Of a stretch of DNA of 64,000 bases, positions 42,410 through 51,290 are shown one piece after another. This DNA is from Lentzea atacamensis. GTDB lineage: Bacteria; Actinomycetota; Actinomycetes; Mycobacteriales; Pseudonocardiaceae. The DNA lies in contig NZ_QLTT01000014.1 of the NCBI RefSeq assembly GCF_003269295.1, positions 100,010-164,009 of the forward strand. The letters are read 5' to 3'. Each line of letters opens with the position of its first letter. Positions within the stretch are counted from its first letter, which is position 1. The position numbers and the translations under genes were made by a program. The notes under the pieces were generated by a model. That model was given only the letters and a program-made list of their open reading frames with translations, had not been told where the DNA came from and did no database searches.

Positions 42410-43911
42410 AGCAGGCCTCCGCGCTGGCGGGGCAGGCCGATCCCGACCGGAAGCACCGCGGCGACGAACGCGGCGTCCTGCGCGAGCTCCAACCGCAGCA
42501 GCCGGAACCGGCCGGACGCGTCGTTCTCCAGGCGGGCAGCGTGGTCCTCGACGTTCCAACCGCTGGGCACCGTCACCGAGGAGGCCACCGCGAACCGGAC
42601 CACCGAGTGGCCGGCGGCGACCGCACGTTCCTGCGCGGCCGCGCCCTGGGCGTCACGCTCATCCATCGCCGTGGTGCTGAAACCCTTGCGGCGCTTGTAA
42701 TCGGTGACCACACCAGTGCGGAACCGATTACCGCGCACGGCGCGCTGCGCGCGGCGGGCGTCAAGGACCTCGTAGTGGATCGCCAAACACCTGCGCTCCC
42801 CCGCGGTGCGGACGGCCAGCAGCGGCCCGAGGCTGCCGAACAGCGTGCCGGCCTCAGGCATCAGCACCGCGTAGGACACGGTGGTGAACCCGTCATGGGT
42901 GTAGGAGCGGGCGGCGGGCGAGGGCGCGAAGGCCGGTCCGGCCACGGCCTTCTCCAAGCCGCGGCCGCTGGTGCCGCGTTCGTGCGCGGTGGCCAGCGCG
43001 GCCCGCGCGGCCGGGTTGAAGCCAGTCCGCAACGCCTCCGCCATGCCCGGCCCGTCCAGCCATTCGACGGTGCGGGCACCGAGAGCCTTGAGCGGGTCCT
43101 CCAGTCCGTCGAGCACGCGGTACAGCGCGAGCGCACGACCGGCGACCCCGCCGCCAGCGGCAGCGGCGGGCTTGCGGAGCTTGTCCTCCGGTCCAGACAC
43201 CACGACGAACAGCTCGTGCCGCACGCTGACGTTGCCGATGACCCGGTCCAGCTCGGCGCTGGCCTGCCGCGCCAAGGCCGGTGCGTCGGGCACCTCGTGG
43301 TCGGAACGCCAGACCTCATATTCGCTGCCGTCGTCAGGAACGGTGCGCACGACCAGGCTCAGCCGGTCGACGACTTCCCGATGCCCCAACGACAGCAGCA
43401 AGTTGCCCAGCCGGTTGGCCAGCCGCTCGCACTGCTCGTCGGACAGCATCCCGACACCGGAATGAGTCAGGCGCGCGGCCGCACCCCACCGGCCCTCGGC
43501 GGTGTCGTGGATCAGGCACACCCGGCCGACATCACGGAACTGTGGCCCGTCCGGGAAGGACACGCGCTGCAGCACGCCAGGCAGATCCGGCTCGTCGGGA
43601 TCCACGGCCGCACCGGCCGCGGCCTTGGACTGCCACCGCGACCAGCCAGTGATGATCCCGACCTCGTAGAGCACCAGGTGAGCCAGCCACCGCATCGCGG
43701 GACGGCCGCGGACCGGCACGACGACGAGCGCGGCGATCGTGCCGCAGACCAGCAGCAGGATCGCCGCGTCGGCGAACCGGCCACCGCTGATCGCCCACAG
43801 CACCGGCGCCCCGAGCACGACGCAGAGCAAGGCCTGCAGCGGCGTCAGTCCCATAATCCAGCCCGCGTGCTCGCGCCGGCCCAGCCCTCGATAGATCCGA
43901 GGCGTGCTCAC
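42406..43911 (-). CDS. SCO6880-family conjugation protein (PrgI/VirB3-like N-terminus), 501 aa
   Basis: Two membrane helices (about residues 22-42 and 48-66) lie at the N-terminus, as in VirB3/PrgI proteins. A long cytoplasmic part related to the N-terminal region of VirB4, without a P-loop, follows. In many systems these parts are fused to the ATPase; here the ATPase is the next gene and overlaps by four bases, so the two products should work as one complex. GTG at 43911 itself overlaps the VirB6-like gene's stop. This split arrangement is typical of actinobacterial clusters. Confidence 0.85.
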   Translation of the reverse strand: MSTPRIYRGLGRREHAGWIMGLTPLQALLCVVLGAPVLWAISGGRFADAAILLLVCGTIAALVVVPVRGRPAMRWLAHLVLYEVGIITGWSRWQSKAAAGAAVDPDEPDLPGVLQRVSFPDGPQFRDVGRVCLIHDTAEGRWGAAARLTHSGVGMLSDEQCERLANRLGNLLLSLGHREVVDRLSLVVRTVPDDGSEYEVWRSDHEVPDAPALARQASAELDRVIGNVSVRHELFVVVSGPEDKLRKPAAAAGGGVAGRALALYRVLDGLEDPLKALGARTVEWLDGPGMAEALRTGFNPAARAALATAHERGTSGRGLEKAVAGPAFAPSPAARSYTHDGFTTVSYAVLMPEAGTLFGSLGPLLAVRTAGERRCLAIHYEVLDARRAQRAVRGNRFRTGVVTDYKRRKGFSTTAMDERDAQGAAAQERAVAAGHSVVRFAVASSVTVPSGWNVEDHAARLENDASGRFRLLRLELAQDAAFVAAVLPVGIGLPRQRGGLL

Positions 43912-45317
43912 ACGACCACCGCCGCTTCCTCCGCTCCGGCGGCCGCTCCCCCGCCACCACCGCCACTGCCACCGCTCTTCGGCCCGCCACCGCCGCCTCC
44001 GTCGTCGTGCGGGGACGGTGAGCTGCCCGGTCCGGAGGAGTCGCTCCCGCCGTGGTCACCGTCGGAGCCGTAGTCACCCGACGGGCCGGTGCTGGTGCTG
44101 GAGGACACGACCGAGCCGCTGTTGGCGTACGGCCGATCACCAGCTGCACCGCCGTCCGCCGGATCCGTCCCGCCGGAGCTGCCCGAGCTGCCGCTGCCCG
44201 AGCTGCCGCTGCCCGGAGCGGAGTCCGCGTCGTGGTCGGAGTCCGCTGCGCCGCCGCGGGAGGAGTGGCCGGTGCCGGTCTTGTCCATCTCGTCCTCGGC
44301 GTACTCGGCTTCGGCCTCGTCGAACCGGCTGGTGGTGGCGTCCTCCATCGCTGAGGAGTCACCGCCACCGCCGCCACCACCGCCGCCACCACCGCCGGTG
44401 AGACCGCGCGACGCCAGCATCGCGGGGTTGTTCGCGCCGTAGGAGTCGACGCCGACGCTGGACAAGGTGTCGCGGAACGCCGCGCCGGCGTCGGTGCTCG
44501 GGTCGATGAAGGCGAACAACCGGAACAACACGAACGGCGCGAACAACGAGATCATCAGGACGCCGATTCCGGCGAGCAGCCCGGACAGTCCCTGCGAGCC
44601 GCCGGAGATCCCGATGCCCAGCACCAGATCCAGGGCCAGCACGGGTTTCATCGCGCCGCACACCGCCAGCCAGCGGCAGGTGCGCCAGAACCAGGACGCG
44701 GTGGCCCCGGCGAGCAGCCCGGCGGCGTTGATGGGGATGGTGGCGACCAGGACGTACATGGCGGCCTCGCGGAACAACATCTCCAGCACGTAGCCGATCG
44801 AGGCCGGGATCACCCCGATCAGCGCCGCGATGCCCAGCACCACACCGTTGACGCCGTCGCCGGCGGCGTCGAGGAAACCGGTCGCGTCGAGCGCGTCGGT
44901 GAAGTTGCCAGCGTTCAGGCCCCACTTCAGGATGCCCTCGGTGAGGCCGTCGACCGCGGCGAGGAACGCCGCGACGATTCCGACGGTGATCGCCAGCGCG
45001 ACGCCGTACTGCACCGGCCCGCCGATCAGCCGCAGGAAGCCACGGCCGCCGCGCAAGGTGGTGAGGGTGAGCTGCCAGAAGAACAAGCCCAGCGCCAGCA
45101 CCCCGCCGACCCACAGCATCATCGGCCACAGCACCGAGATCGGCCCGGTGCGGGTATCGACGGTGAACACGGAGAACTGGTCGGCCAGGCCGAACGCGGC
45201 TTGCAGCATGAACAGCGAGGCTTTCCAGATCCCCAGCATCGCCGCCTCGAAGCCCGTGGCGATCATGTCCTTGATCGGGCCGCCGAGGGCGTCGCCGATG
45301 TCGTCGAAAGGCCACAT
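43908..45317 (-). CDS. VirB6/TrbL-like polytopic channel protein, 469 aa
   Basis: Six or more hydrophobic segments span residues 60-275, including a Trp-rich block (WFWRTCRWLAVCGAMKP) and a central TIPINAAGLLAGA loop. The C-terminal 165 residues are a low-complexity Gly/Ser/Asp tail with a run of twelve Gly. VirB6-like proteins form part of the inner-membrane channel. The tail resembles extracellular or cytoplasmic spacers of Gram-positive homologues. ATG at 45317 begins one base after the upstream stop. Confidence 0.85.
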   Translation of the reverse strand: MWPFDDIGDALGGPIKDMIATGFEAAMLGIWKASLFMLQAAFGLADQFSVFTVDTRTGPISVLWPMMLWVGGVLALGLFFWQLTLTTLRGGRGFLRLIGGPVQYGVALAITVGIVAAFLAAVDGLTEGILKWGLNAGNFTDALDATGFLDAAGDGVNGVVLGIAALIGVIPASIGYVLEMLFREAAMYVLVATIPINAAGLLAGATASWFWRTCRWLAVCGAMKPVLALDLVLGIGISGGSQGLSGLLAGIGVLMISLFAPFVLFRLFAFIDPSTDAGAAFRDTLSSVGVDSYGANNPAMLASRGLTGGGGGGGGGGGGDSSAMEDATTSRFDEAEAEYAEDEMDKTGTGHSSRGGAADSDHDADSAPGSGSSGSGSSGSSGGTDPADGGAAGDRPYANSGSVVSSSTSTGPSGDYGSDGDHGGSDSSGPGSSPSPHDDGGGGGGPKSGGSGGGGGGAAAGAEEAAVVV

Positions 45318-45318
45318 C

Positions 45319-46122
45319 TCAGTTCAGCTCCCGGTATCCGGCCTTCACCGCGTCCGCGCTGCCTGGCCAGGCGCACGGCGCGGCCGCGGCCAGGGCGCCG
45401 GAGGCGATGCGCCACTCGGTGCCGTTCCAGCGCATCGCCTGGCAGTCCCCGACTCCGGCGGCGACGGCCTGGCCGTTGACGCCGACGGAGAACTGGCCGA
45501 GCACGCACACCACCGCGTAGCGGCCGCCTGAGGCGGTGCCCTTGATCTGGCCGTGGGTGATCTGGAAGGTCGCGGTCAGCCCGGCGACGGAGCCGGTGGC
45601 GGGCAGCCCGGCGCGCGAGCGCATCGACCGCAGCAGCGCCGCCAGCCCGGTCGAGCCGGGATCCGGGGCGCCGGGCTCGGCGAGCTCGCGGTAGCCGCGG
45701 GCGTAGACCTGCGGATCGGCGGCGGTCAACGCCGTCTCATTGAGGGCTTTGAGCTGCCCGAGCGCGCCCTCCGCGGTGCCGGGAAAACCGCCGGGGATCC
45801 AGCGGCCGGCTGTGCTCGACGGCGCCGGGACGGTGATAGCCGGTCCGGCCGTCGTGGTCGTCATGGCCTGGGGCTGGGCGGCCTGGGCAGGCAGCTGCAG
45901 CATCGGCTGGGCGGCCAGCGCGTTCTCCTCCCCCGCTGCCCCAGTCGCGCTGGAGGTGATGGACGTGGCCGGCGGCGCCGGTGCCGTCCGCGGTGTGGTG
46001 ACGTAGCGCGCGACGACGATCGCCGCTGCAGCACCGACCACAACGATCACGACGACCACGACCGTGGTCAGCCGCAGCCGGGCTCGCGCGCGGGCCCGCT
46101 CCTCGGGCGGATGGGTGGCCAT
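45319..46122 (-). CDS. VirB8-like conjugation protein, 267 aa
   Basis: The ATG at 46122 leads to a basic N-terminus, one membrane helix (about residues 18-40, Val/Ile rich) and a long exported part. A Thr/Pro/Ala linker runs to about residue 110. The last 150 residues look like an NTF2/VirB8-like domain (GLTATFQITHGQIKG onward), with Cys in CVLGQ and DCQAM and at APCAW. VirB8-type proteins scaffold the channel. The assignment rests on topology and position, not on a diagnostic motif. Confidence 0.7.
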   Translation of the reverse strand: MATHPPEERARARARLRLTTVVVVVIVVVGAAAAIVVARYVTTPRTAPAPPATSITSSATGAAGEENALAAQPMLQLPAQAAQPQAMTTTTAGPAITVPAPSSTAGRWIPGGFPGTAEGALGQLKALNETALTAADPQVYARGYRELAEPGAPDPGSTGLAALLRSMRSRAGLPATGSVAGLTATFQITHGQIKGTASGGRYAVVCVLGQFSVGVNGQAVAAGVGDCQAMRWNGTEWRIASGALAAAAPCAWPGSADAVKAGYRELN

Positions 46123-46418
46123 CACTTGATTCCCGCGAAGGACGAGATGACCTGGTAGCCGATGCCGTACAGCAGGCCGCCCCCGATGGCGCACAGCATC
46201 ATCACGACGCCGATGCGGCCCGCGCGGTGGTGATCGACTATGCGGCCGCCCGCCCACACGATCAGGCCGCCGAAGAACCCAATCAGCAGGGCGACCCAGG
46301 CGCCCCACTTCACGTTGCTGACGACCTCAATGATCTTGTCGCTGCCTGGTGGTGGTGCCGGGTTCGGATTCGGCAGCTGCTGGGCCAGCACCATCACGGT
46401 GTCGACGTGTTCGATCAT
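46122..46418 (-). CDS. small two-helix conjugation protein (VirB2-like), 98 aa
   Basis: ATG at 46418 overlaps the MinD-like gene's stop (ATGA). After a short polar lead and a Pro-rich stretch (QQLPNPNPAPPPGSD), two hydrophobic helices lie at about 38-60 and 69-95, separated by a basic loop (VDHHRAGR). This is the size and topology of VirB2/TrbC-type subunits. No signal cleavage site is obvious. The family call is by context. Confidence 0.7.
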   Translation of the reverse strand: MIEHVDTVMVLAQQLPNPNPAPPPGSDKIIEVVSNVKWGAWVALLIGFFGGLIVWAGGRIVDHHRAGRIGVVMMLCAIGGGLLYGIGYQVISSFAGIK

Positions 46419-47737
46419 GAGCGCCCCCTCAGGCTCGGCCGCTTGCGCTGACCGGTGGTGTCCAGCAGAAGGCCCCAGCGGCGCAGCAGCGGCGTGATCG
46501 CCTGCCGCAACCGGGACGGAGTGACCGCGGCGGTGACGCCGGCCGCAGCGAGATCGGAGTCGTGCGGCACGAACACCGCGTCCGGCAGCAACGCCGCCAC
46601 GCGGCGGCCGGCGGCGCCTTCCACCCCGTCCGGCCAGCGCTTCGCGCCCATCACCACCAGCTGCGCGGCCGGGCTGACCGCCGCGACGGCGACCCAGTGG
46701 TCGAGCCGGGTGAGCACCTGCTCGGCGTGCAGCAACGAGGGGCGGCTGGGCCGCACTACCAGGACGGGCCGCGGCGGCGGGGTGCCGCGGCGCAACCACG
46801 CGCCGGCGCCGGCCAGCGGGTGCGCGGTCACGCGCCACGCGTCATGGCCGAGGTCGACGACCGTGACCTCGGGTTGCAGGCCCTGCGGTAGCCAGAATCG
46901 TGGCGGCGGCACCATGCCCGGTGCGATGACCGGCAGGGCGCTTTGCAGCCGCGCGAGCACCGCCTGAGCCCGCCAGGAGAAGCGGATGTGCACCTGCGGG
47001 TGCGGCCGCGTCAGCCAGGGCCCGTCTGAGCGGGCGGCGGCGGAAAGTCCGGAGCGGGCAGGGTCAGCCAGGTCCACCATCAGCACGCGGCGCCGCTCGA
47101 TCTGCAGCAGGTCCGCGAGCACGGCGGCGAACACCGAGGCACCGGCACCAGGCGAGCCGGCCAGGATCGGGATCACCGTGCCGAACCCGGCCCAGTCGAC
47201 CGGGCTGGTGAACGTGGGCGGCAGCCCTTGCCTCTGGATCCAGGCTGCGGCCGCACCCACCTGGCCGGCCGTGTCCCGTGCGACGTCACCGAGCCCGCCG
47301 GAGTCGTCGCGGTCCAGTTCGTGTGCGGCTCGCGCTGCGGCATCCGCATCCTCGCTGGCCTCGGCCAGCATTCCCGCCGCCACGGCGGCGACGACATCTG
47401 CGTCGGGAAGCTGCGGCCACGATCGCCGGGCGGCCAGCGCGAGCTCGGCCTCGAAGGCCCGCAGGCCCTCGGGTTCGCTCAGCGTGCTGACCGGCCCGGC
47501 GAGTGGCATCGGTGACTCACCTGGGGGCGGAGTGGAGCTCACCGGTGTCGTGGAGCCGGTGCCGACGGGCGTCGGCCGCGTGGGTGGCAGTGCTGTTCCT
47601 GGCCGGTCGCCAGGTGATCCGTCCGTCGCCCCGGACCGTGCCGACAGATCGCGTCGCGTGGCAGAGTTGGGCGGCAGCGTGGCCGCGGCACCGCGTAACC
47701 CGTTGCGGTCCAACGGTTCGCCGCTGGTTGCGACCAT
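46415..47737 (-). CDS. MinD/ParA-like P-loop protein of the secretion cluster, 440 aa
   Basis: ATG at 47737 has GAGGAGGAGACGCAC upstream, the strongest RBS in the operon, and is probably its first gene. A Pro/Ser/Thr-rich N-terminus (to about 90) precedes a MinD-like ATPase-like domain. Its P-loop is GSPGAGAS (194-201), where Ala or another residue takes the place of the expected Lys. The next strand reads VLMVDLADP. A signature aspartate appears in TVVDLGHD. Loss of the Lys argues for weak or no ATP hydrolysis, although deviant P-loops exist in this superfamily. The role in transfer is probably positioning or assembly. Confidence 0.75.
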   Translation of the reverse strand: MVATSGEPLDRNGLRGAAATLPPNSATRRDLSARSGATDGSPGDRPGTALPPTRPTPVGTGSTTPVSSTPPPGESPMPLAGPVSTLSEPEGLRAFEAELALAARRSWPQLPDADVVAAVAAGMLAEASEDADAAARAAHELDRDDSGGLGDVARDTAGQVGAAAAWIQRQGLPPTFTSPVDWAGFGTVIPILAGSPGAGASVFAAVLADLLQIERRRVLMVDLADPARSGLSAAARSDGPWLTRPHPQVHIRFSWRAQAVLARLQSALPVIAPGMVPPPRFWLPQGLQPEVTVVDLGHDAWRVTAHPLAGAGAWLRRGTPPPRPVLVVRPSRPSLLHAEQVLTRLDHWVAVAAVSPAAQLVVMGAKRWPDGVEGAAGRRVAALLPDAVFVPHDSDLAAAGVTAAVTPSRLRQAITPLLRRWGLLLDTTGQRKRPSLRGRS

Positions 47738-48604
47738 GTGCGTCTCCTCCTCTGCTGCGTGTGACCTGGCCCGGAACCGTGTTGAGGGCAGGCGGCAGCG
47801 CCACAGCGATGGCGGGGAACGCCATCGGGGCACTGCGGAACGCGGGCGAACGGCAACGGCGCGACGTGAAACAGGCTCTGCTTTCGCTGAATCCGCGCAC
47901 GAATGCACGCCAAGTAGGCGGTTAACCCGCACTAGGTTTGTCGGCGAATGAGGTTAAGCGCTGTTCAAGACGAACATCTGCGTGTCAGCGGAAACGCCTG
48001 TGACGCCTCGAGCGGCCGCCCGACCAGCTCAGAAATACCAGATTCCGACCTGTACGTGACGTCGCCGTGCACTTCATAACGCAGCGCTGCGACCACTCAC
48101 CTCGATTGTTCGGTACCGCATTGAACCCCCTCCAGCGAGACGCTGACCACTGCCCTCGTCGGCCTTCCGGCCCCCATAGCCGGTCCGTCGTCCCCACACA
48201 CGACCCGCCTTGTCGGCCGTCCCGTGCCGAGCTTTCACGCTCCGGGTACGCGAATCACTGACCTGCTGTTCGCAGCCTGATATCCATTCCCCCGACCGTC
48301 AACGAACAAGGGCATTCCTGTGCAAAAACCAGGATTCGGTAGCCGCCCGGCTACGCTGCGTCCAATCTGGAAGCACTTGGGAAGGTGAATTGTGTCCCTC
48401 GTGGACGCGTCCGAGCGCCACGCATTTTTCCGGTGAGCAGAACCCCAGCATTCCCCTCGCACGACATGGGCGCTTTGAGCGTCAGAACACGGCGCGTCTG
48501 GTAGGTGGGGACCGGGGGCGTCACCCAACGCCGCGCCGGCCACGGAGCACGGCTGGGCAGCAGCTCGGGTAGCGCGACGCCGAGCACTGGGGCTTCCGGC
48601 TCCA
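47738..48604. other. 867-bp region upstream of the secretion operon
   Basis: No gene is supported. Open frames here are antisense or lack an RBS. It should contain the operon promoter, reading leftward, and is somewhat less GC-rich around 47940-48380. I could not fix a promoter by eye. Confidence 0.5.
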
Positions 48605-49323
48605 TCAGGTGCGAGCGCGGGGCCCGGAACTCGGCCTGGACTTCGTCTCGCACAGCAGCCGGTCGGCGGCGTGCTCGCGGCGGCCGCGGACGCTGCTGGC
48701 CAGGACCACGTGGCGGGGTGAGCCGGGATGGAAGCCGTGCTTGCCCAGTTCGGGCCGGACCTGGCATGGCACCGGCAGGTGTGCGCGGTTGCGGTCCCAG
48801 CGGGCGAGGTCATCGGAGTCGACCTGCTCCCACAGTTCGGCGTCGCGCTCGTGTAGATGTGCCCGGATGCGGGTGATCACCGCTTGCATCGCGGGATGCG
48901 CCCACGGCCCGGTGGTGAAGTGGTTGGAGTCGAGGTATCGCGGCGACACCTGACGGCCGAGCTGGCTGTGCGCTTCGGCGGCGACAGCGCGGGCGAGGTC
49001 GTGCTCGCTCTCGGCGCTGTGCAGGGGGGCCGTCGAACGCGGCGCGGAAATCGGCGTCGGACAACACTTCGAACAGCGGGCCGCGCGGACGCGGGTGCAC
49101 GATGAGCCAGTGCCCGCGCGGCACGCGGATGAGGCGCGCCGGTTTGTCGCTCCTGAGCTCGATCTCGCGGTTGGGCAGGCCGCGGCTGGACCGGCCGTAG
49201 TCGAACGGTTCCTTGGCCCATTCCGAGCAGGCGGGCCAGGCCGCAGATCTCGACTTCGCGGGCCTCGTCCCGTTCGGCCGGGTACTGCACCGCCATCACA
49301 TGGCCGCGTGGCTGGAACCTCAC
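48605..49323 (-). pseudogene. hypothetical gene with two apparent frameshifts
   Basis: The coding signal moves through three frames. From GTG 49323 (RBS GGGAG) it reads MRFQPRGHVMAVQYPAERD, then EVEICGLARLLG. Near 49218 it shifts to KEPFDYGRSSRGLPNREIE and onward to DADFRAAFDG. At a run of six C (minus strand, near 49027) it shifts again to SAESEHDLARAVAAEAHSQL and continues to the stop at 48605. The joined product would be about 239 aa with no known domain. Either the gene is decaying or the sequence has two indel errors; the homopolymer makes the second plausible. Confidence 0.6.
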
Positions 49324-49424
49324 GCTGGTCTCCCTGTAGTTCTCGGCCGCGCGTCCACAAGTGGCTCACCGTCGGGGCCGTGCCGGGCGTGCCCTGGTTC
49401 GACGACGCCCGGCACGGCGGAAAG

Positions 49425-49937
49425 CTACGACCTGCTCATCAGCGCGGCCACCGTGCGCCAGAACCAGCGCCACCGCCGCGGGGCGGAGCACGGGACCCGG
49501 TAGAAGGTGCCCGGCTCATCACCGGACAGCCAGGTCATGCGCGTGGTGAGCGCGGTCAGCCGCGCGTCGGCCCACGTCTGGGCGGCCTGGTGCGTCAGGT
49601 GCTCGGCGGTGTGGGCGATCAGCTCGTTGTCGAAGTAGAGCGACCACCCGGCCTTCTGCTGCCACTTAGGCTTGTCGGCGGCGATCCAGATCAGCTCGGT
49701 GCAGAAGGCCCGGTTGTCCAGGCCCATGCCCTGCGCGAGCGCTGCCGGCGTCGGGGTGGCGTCCTCGATAGCGCACCGCAGATAGCCGGTACCGCCATCG
49801 TCGAGCCGTAGCGTCGCGGTGGTCATGCCGTCGGCGGTCCCGATGTCGCAGGTCATGACGATGCCACCCGCCGTGTCCGGTTGCGCGTTCATCCTCGTCA
49901 CCTGGCCGGTGATCTCAGTGTTCATGGTCGACGTCAT
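49425..49937 (-). CDS. hypothetical protein, 170 aa
   Basis: ATG at 49937 follows AAGGGGAGAC. The product is beta-rich in the first half (GGIVMTCDIGTADGMTTATL, then LRLDDGGTGYLRCAI) and helical in the second, with a basic Trp-rich tail. No signal peptide is present. A TAGGGT hexamer (minus strand, 50003-50008) could be its -10 element. It is divergent from the AbiE operon and shares its upstream region. Confidence 0.7.
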   Translation of the reverse strand: MTSTMNTEITGQVTRMNAQPDTAGGIVMTCDIGTADGMTTATLRLDDGGTGYLRCAIEDATPTPAALAQGMGLDNRAFCTELIWIAADKPKWQQKAGWSLYFDNELIAHTAEHLTHQAAQTWADARLTALTTRMTWLSGDEPGTFYRVPCSAPRRWRWFWRTVAALMSRS

Positions 49938-50040
49938 GTCTCCCCTTGGTGCTCGGTTTCCTCGCGCCCTGGTCGGTGGGCGCAGTGCGAGTGCACCTCT
50001 GCACCCTAGCCGGTCGTGACAGATTTCGCAGCAAAATTCA

Positions 50041-50109
50041 TACACGTATGCAGCGTTCTTCACATTATGAGGGTGAAGAACGCTGCGTATGTGCGTAAAC
50101 TTCGCTGTA
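50041..50109 (+). promoter_or_regulatory. abiE promoter and operator
   Basis: A -35-like GTGAAG at 50073-50078 and a -10 TAAACT at 50096-50101 are spaced by 17 bases. Transcription would start at about 50108-50109, the A of the abiEi start codon, so the mRNA should be leaderless. The promoter overlaps a 14-bp perfect inverted repeat (gcagcgttcttcac, 50050-50063, with its complement at 50073-50086), a likely site for AbiEi autorepression. Confidence 0.75.
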
Positions 50110-51290
50110 TGGACACGGCGGGCGCGCTGCGGCTGATCGGCGATTTCACGGCCAATCAGTGGGGCATGATCACCTCCGGGCAGGCCATGACCGTTGGCGT
50201 CGACGGCGCCACCCTGCACCGGCTGCTCGGTGACGGCCACCTTGACCGTGTCCGTCACGGCGTCTACGCATCCACGTCCGCCACGGTCTCCGAGACGCGC
50301 GACCAGCAGGCAGCCTGGCTCTCACTCAACCCGGCGACGCCGGCCTGGGAACGCCCGCTGCTCGATCCCGACGGTGGTGTGCTGTCCCACCAATCCGCCG
50401 CGAACCTGCACAACCTCGGCGAGCTGTTCAACGACCGCATCGCCTTCACCACTCCTCGACGGCGGACCAGCCGCGACAGCGACCTGTGGTTCAAGACGGC
50501 GCGACTGTCCGAAGCGGACGTAACCCTGGTTGACAGCCTGCCGGTCACCACGCCGCTGCGCACCATCTGCGACCTGCTCGATCAGCGTCTCGACGGCGGG
50601 CATGTCGCCACCATCATCCGCCAGGCCGTCCTCGCGAACCTGGTGCAACTCGACGATCTCGCCGACGCCATCGCGCCGTACGCCCGCCGATACGGAGTCC
50701 GGCCGCCAGGCAACGGCCTACGGCTGCTCGAGCACCTGCTCGCCCAGGTCGGCACCAGCCCGGCCGAGCTCGCGCGCCGCCCTGCCCCGGAATCGGTGCA
50801 GGACGCCCTGGTCGCGCTGCTCGCCGACGAACGCCCGACGGAGGCCTACCACGCGGTGCTCGACGTGTTCACCTCGAGCAAGTTCTCGCAGCTGCTCAGC
50901 GACGCCAAGTTCGGGTCGGCCGTGGAGAACCTCGCGAACGTCGGAAAGTTCGAAAGCGCGCTGGCCGACCTCGGCGCCGTGGACCGGTTCTCTGAGATCA
51001 ACAAGCAGATGTCGGAGGTGTGGGCGAATCGGTTCGCGCAGATCGCGCGAAGCCTGGACGTGTCCGACCGAATGAAGGTCCTCAGCGCCCTGGCCGACCT
51101 GGGTGCTACCCATCGGCCCGTGCTGGAGCAGGACGCGCTGCGTGCCGCTCGCCGCCATGCCGAACTGGTGGGCCAGGATGTCGCCCATGACCGCACGCCA
51201 GCGACCGAGGACGCCCGCAAGCTACGTCGCGTCGGTGAAGAGCCGCGCGCAGAACACCGCGGCGAAGAAGGACGGCCGCACGGCCGCTGA
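50109..51290 (+). CDS. abiEi: type IV antitoxin AbiEi family protein, 393 aa
   Basis: AbiEi is the DNA-binding antitoxin of the AbiE abortive-infection pair. The N-terminal winged-helix domain is visible (MITSGQAMTVGVDGATLHRL, then DGHLDRVRHGVYAS at about residues 17-55). A conserved LPVTTPLRTICDLL block lies near residue 140. The C-terminal helical extension (residues about 230-360) is longer than in classical AbiEi. The ATG at 50109 coincides with the predicted transcription start. Its 3' end overlaps the toxin gene by 104 bp, so expression is tightly coupled. A possible start at 50067 lies inside the operator. Confidence 0.85.
   Translation: MDTAGALRLIGDFTANQWGMITSGQAMTVGVDGATLHRLLGDGHLDRVRHGVYASTSATVSETRDQQAAWLSLNPATPAWERPLLDPDGGVLSHQSAANLHNLGELFNDRIAFTTPRRRTSRDSDLWFKTARLSEADVTLVDSLPVTTPLRTICDLLDQRLDGGHVATIIRQAVLANLVQLDDLADAIAPYARRYGVRPPGNGLRLLEHLLAQVGTSPAELARRPAPESVQDALVALLADERPTEAYHAVLDVFTSSKFSQLLSDAKFGSAVENLANVGKFESALADLGAVDRFSEINKQMSEVWANRFAQIARSLDVSDRMKVLSALADLGATHRPVLEQDALRAARRHAELVGQDVAHDRTPATEDARKLRRVGEEPRAEHRGEEGRPHGR

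Noticed and set aside
43908..44400. Gly/Ser-rich repeats as a separate repeat element
   Set aside because: They are the low-complexity tail of the VirB6-like protein.
47503..47925. Plus-strand open frame of 140 codons
   Set aside because: It is antisense to the MinD-like gene over much of its length and has no family match or RBS.
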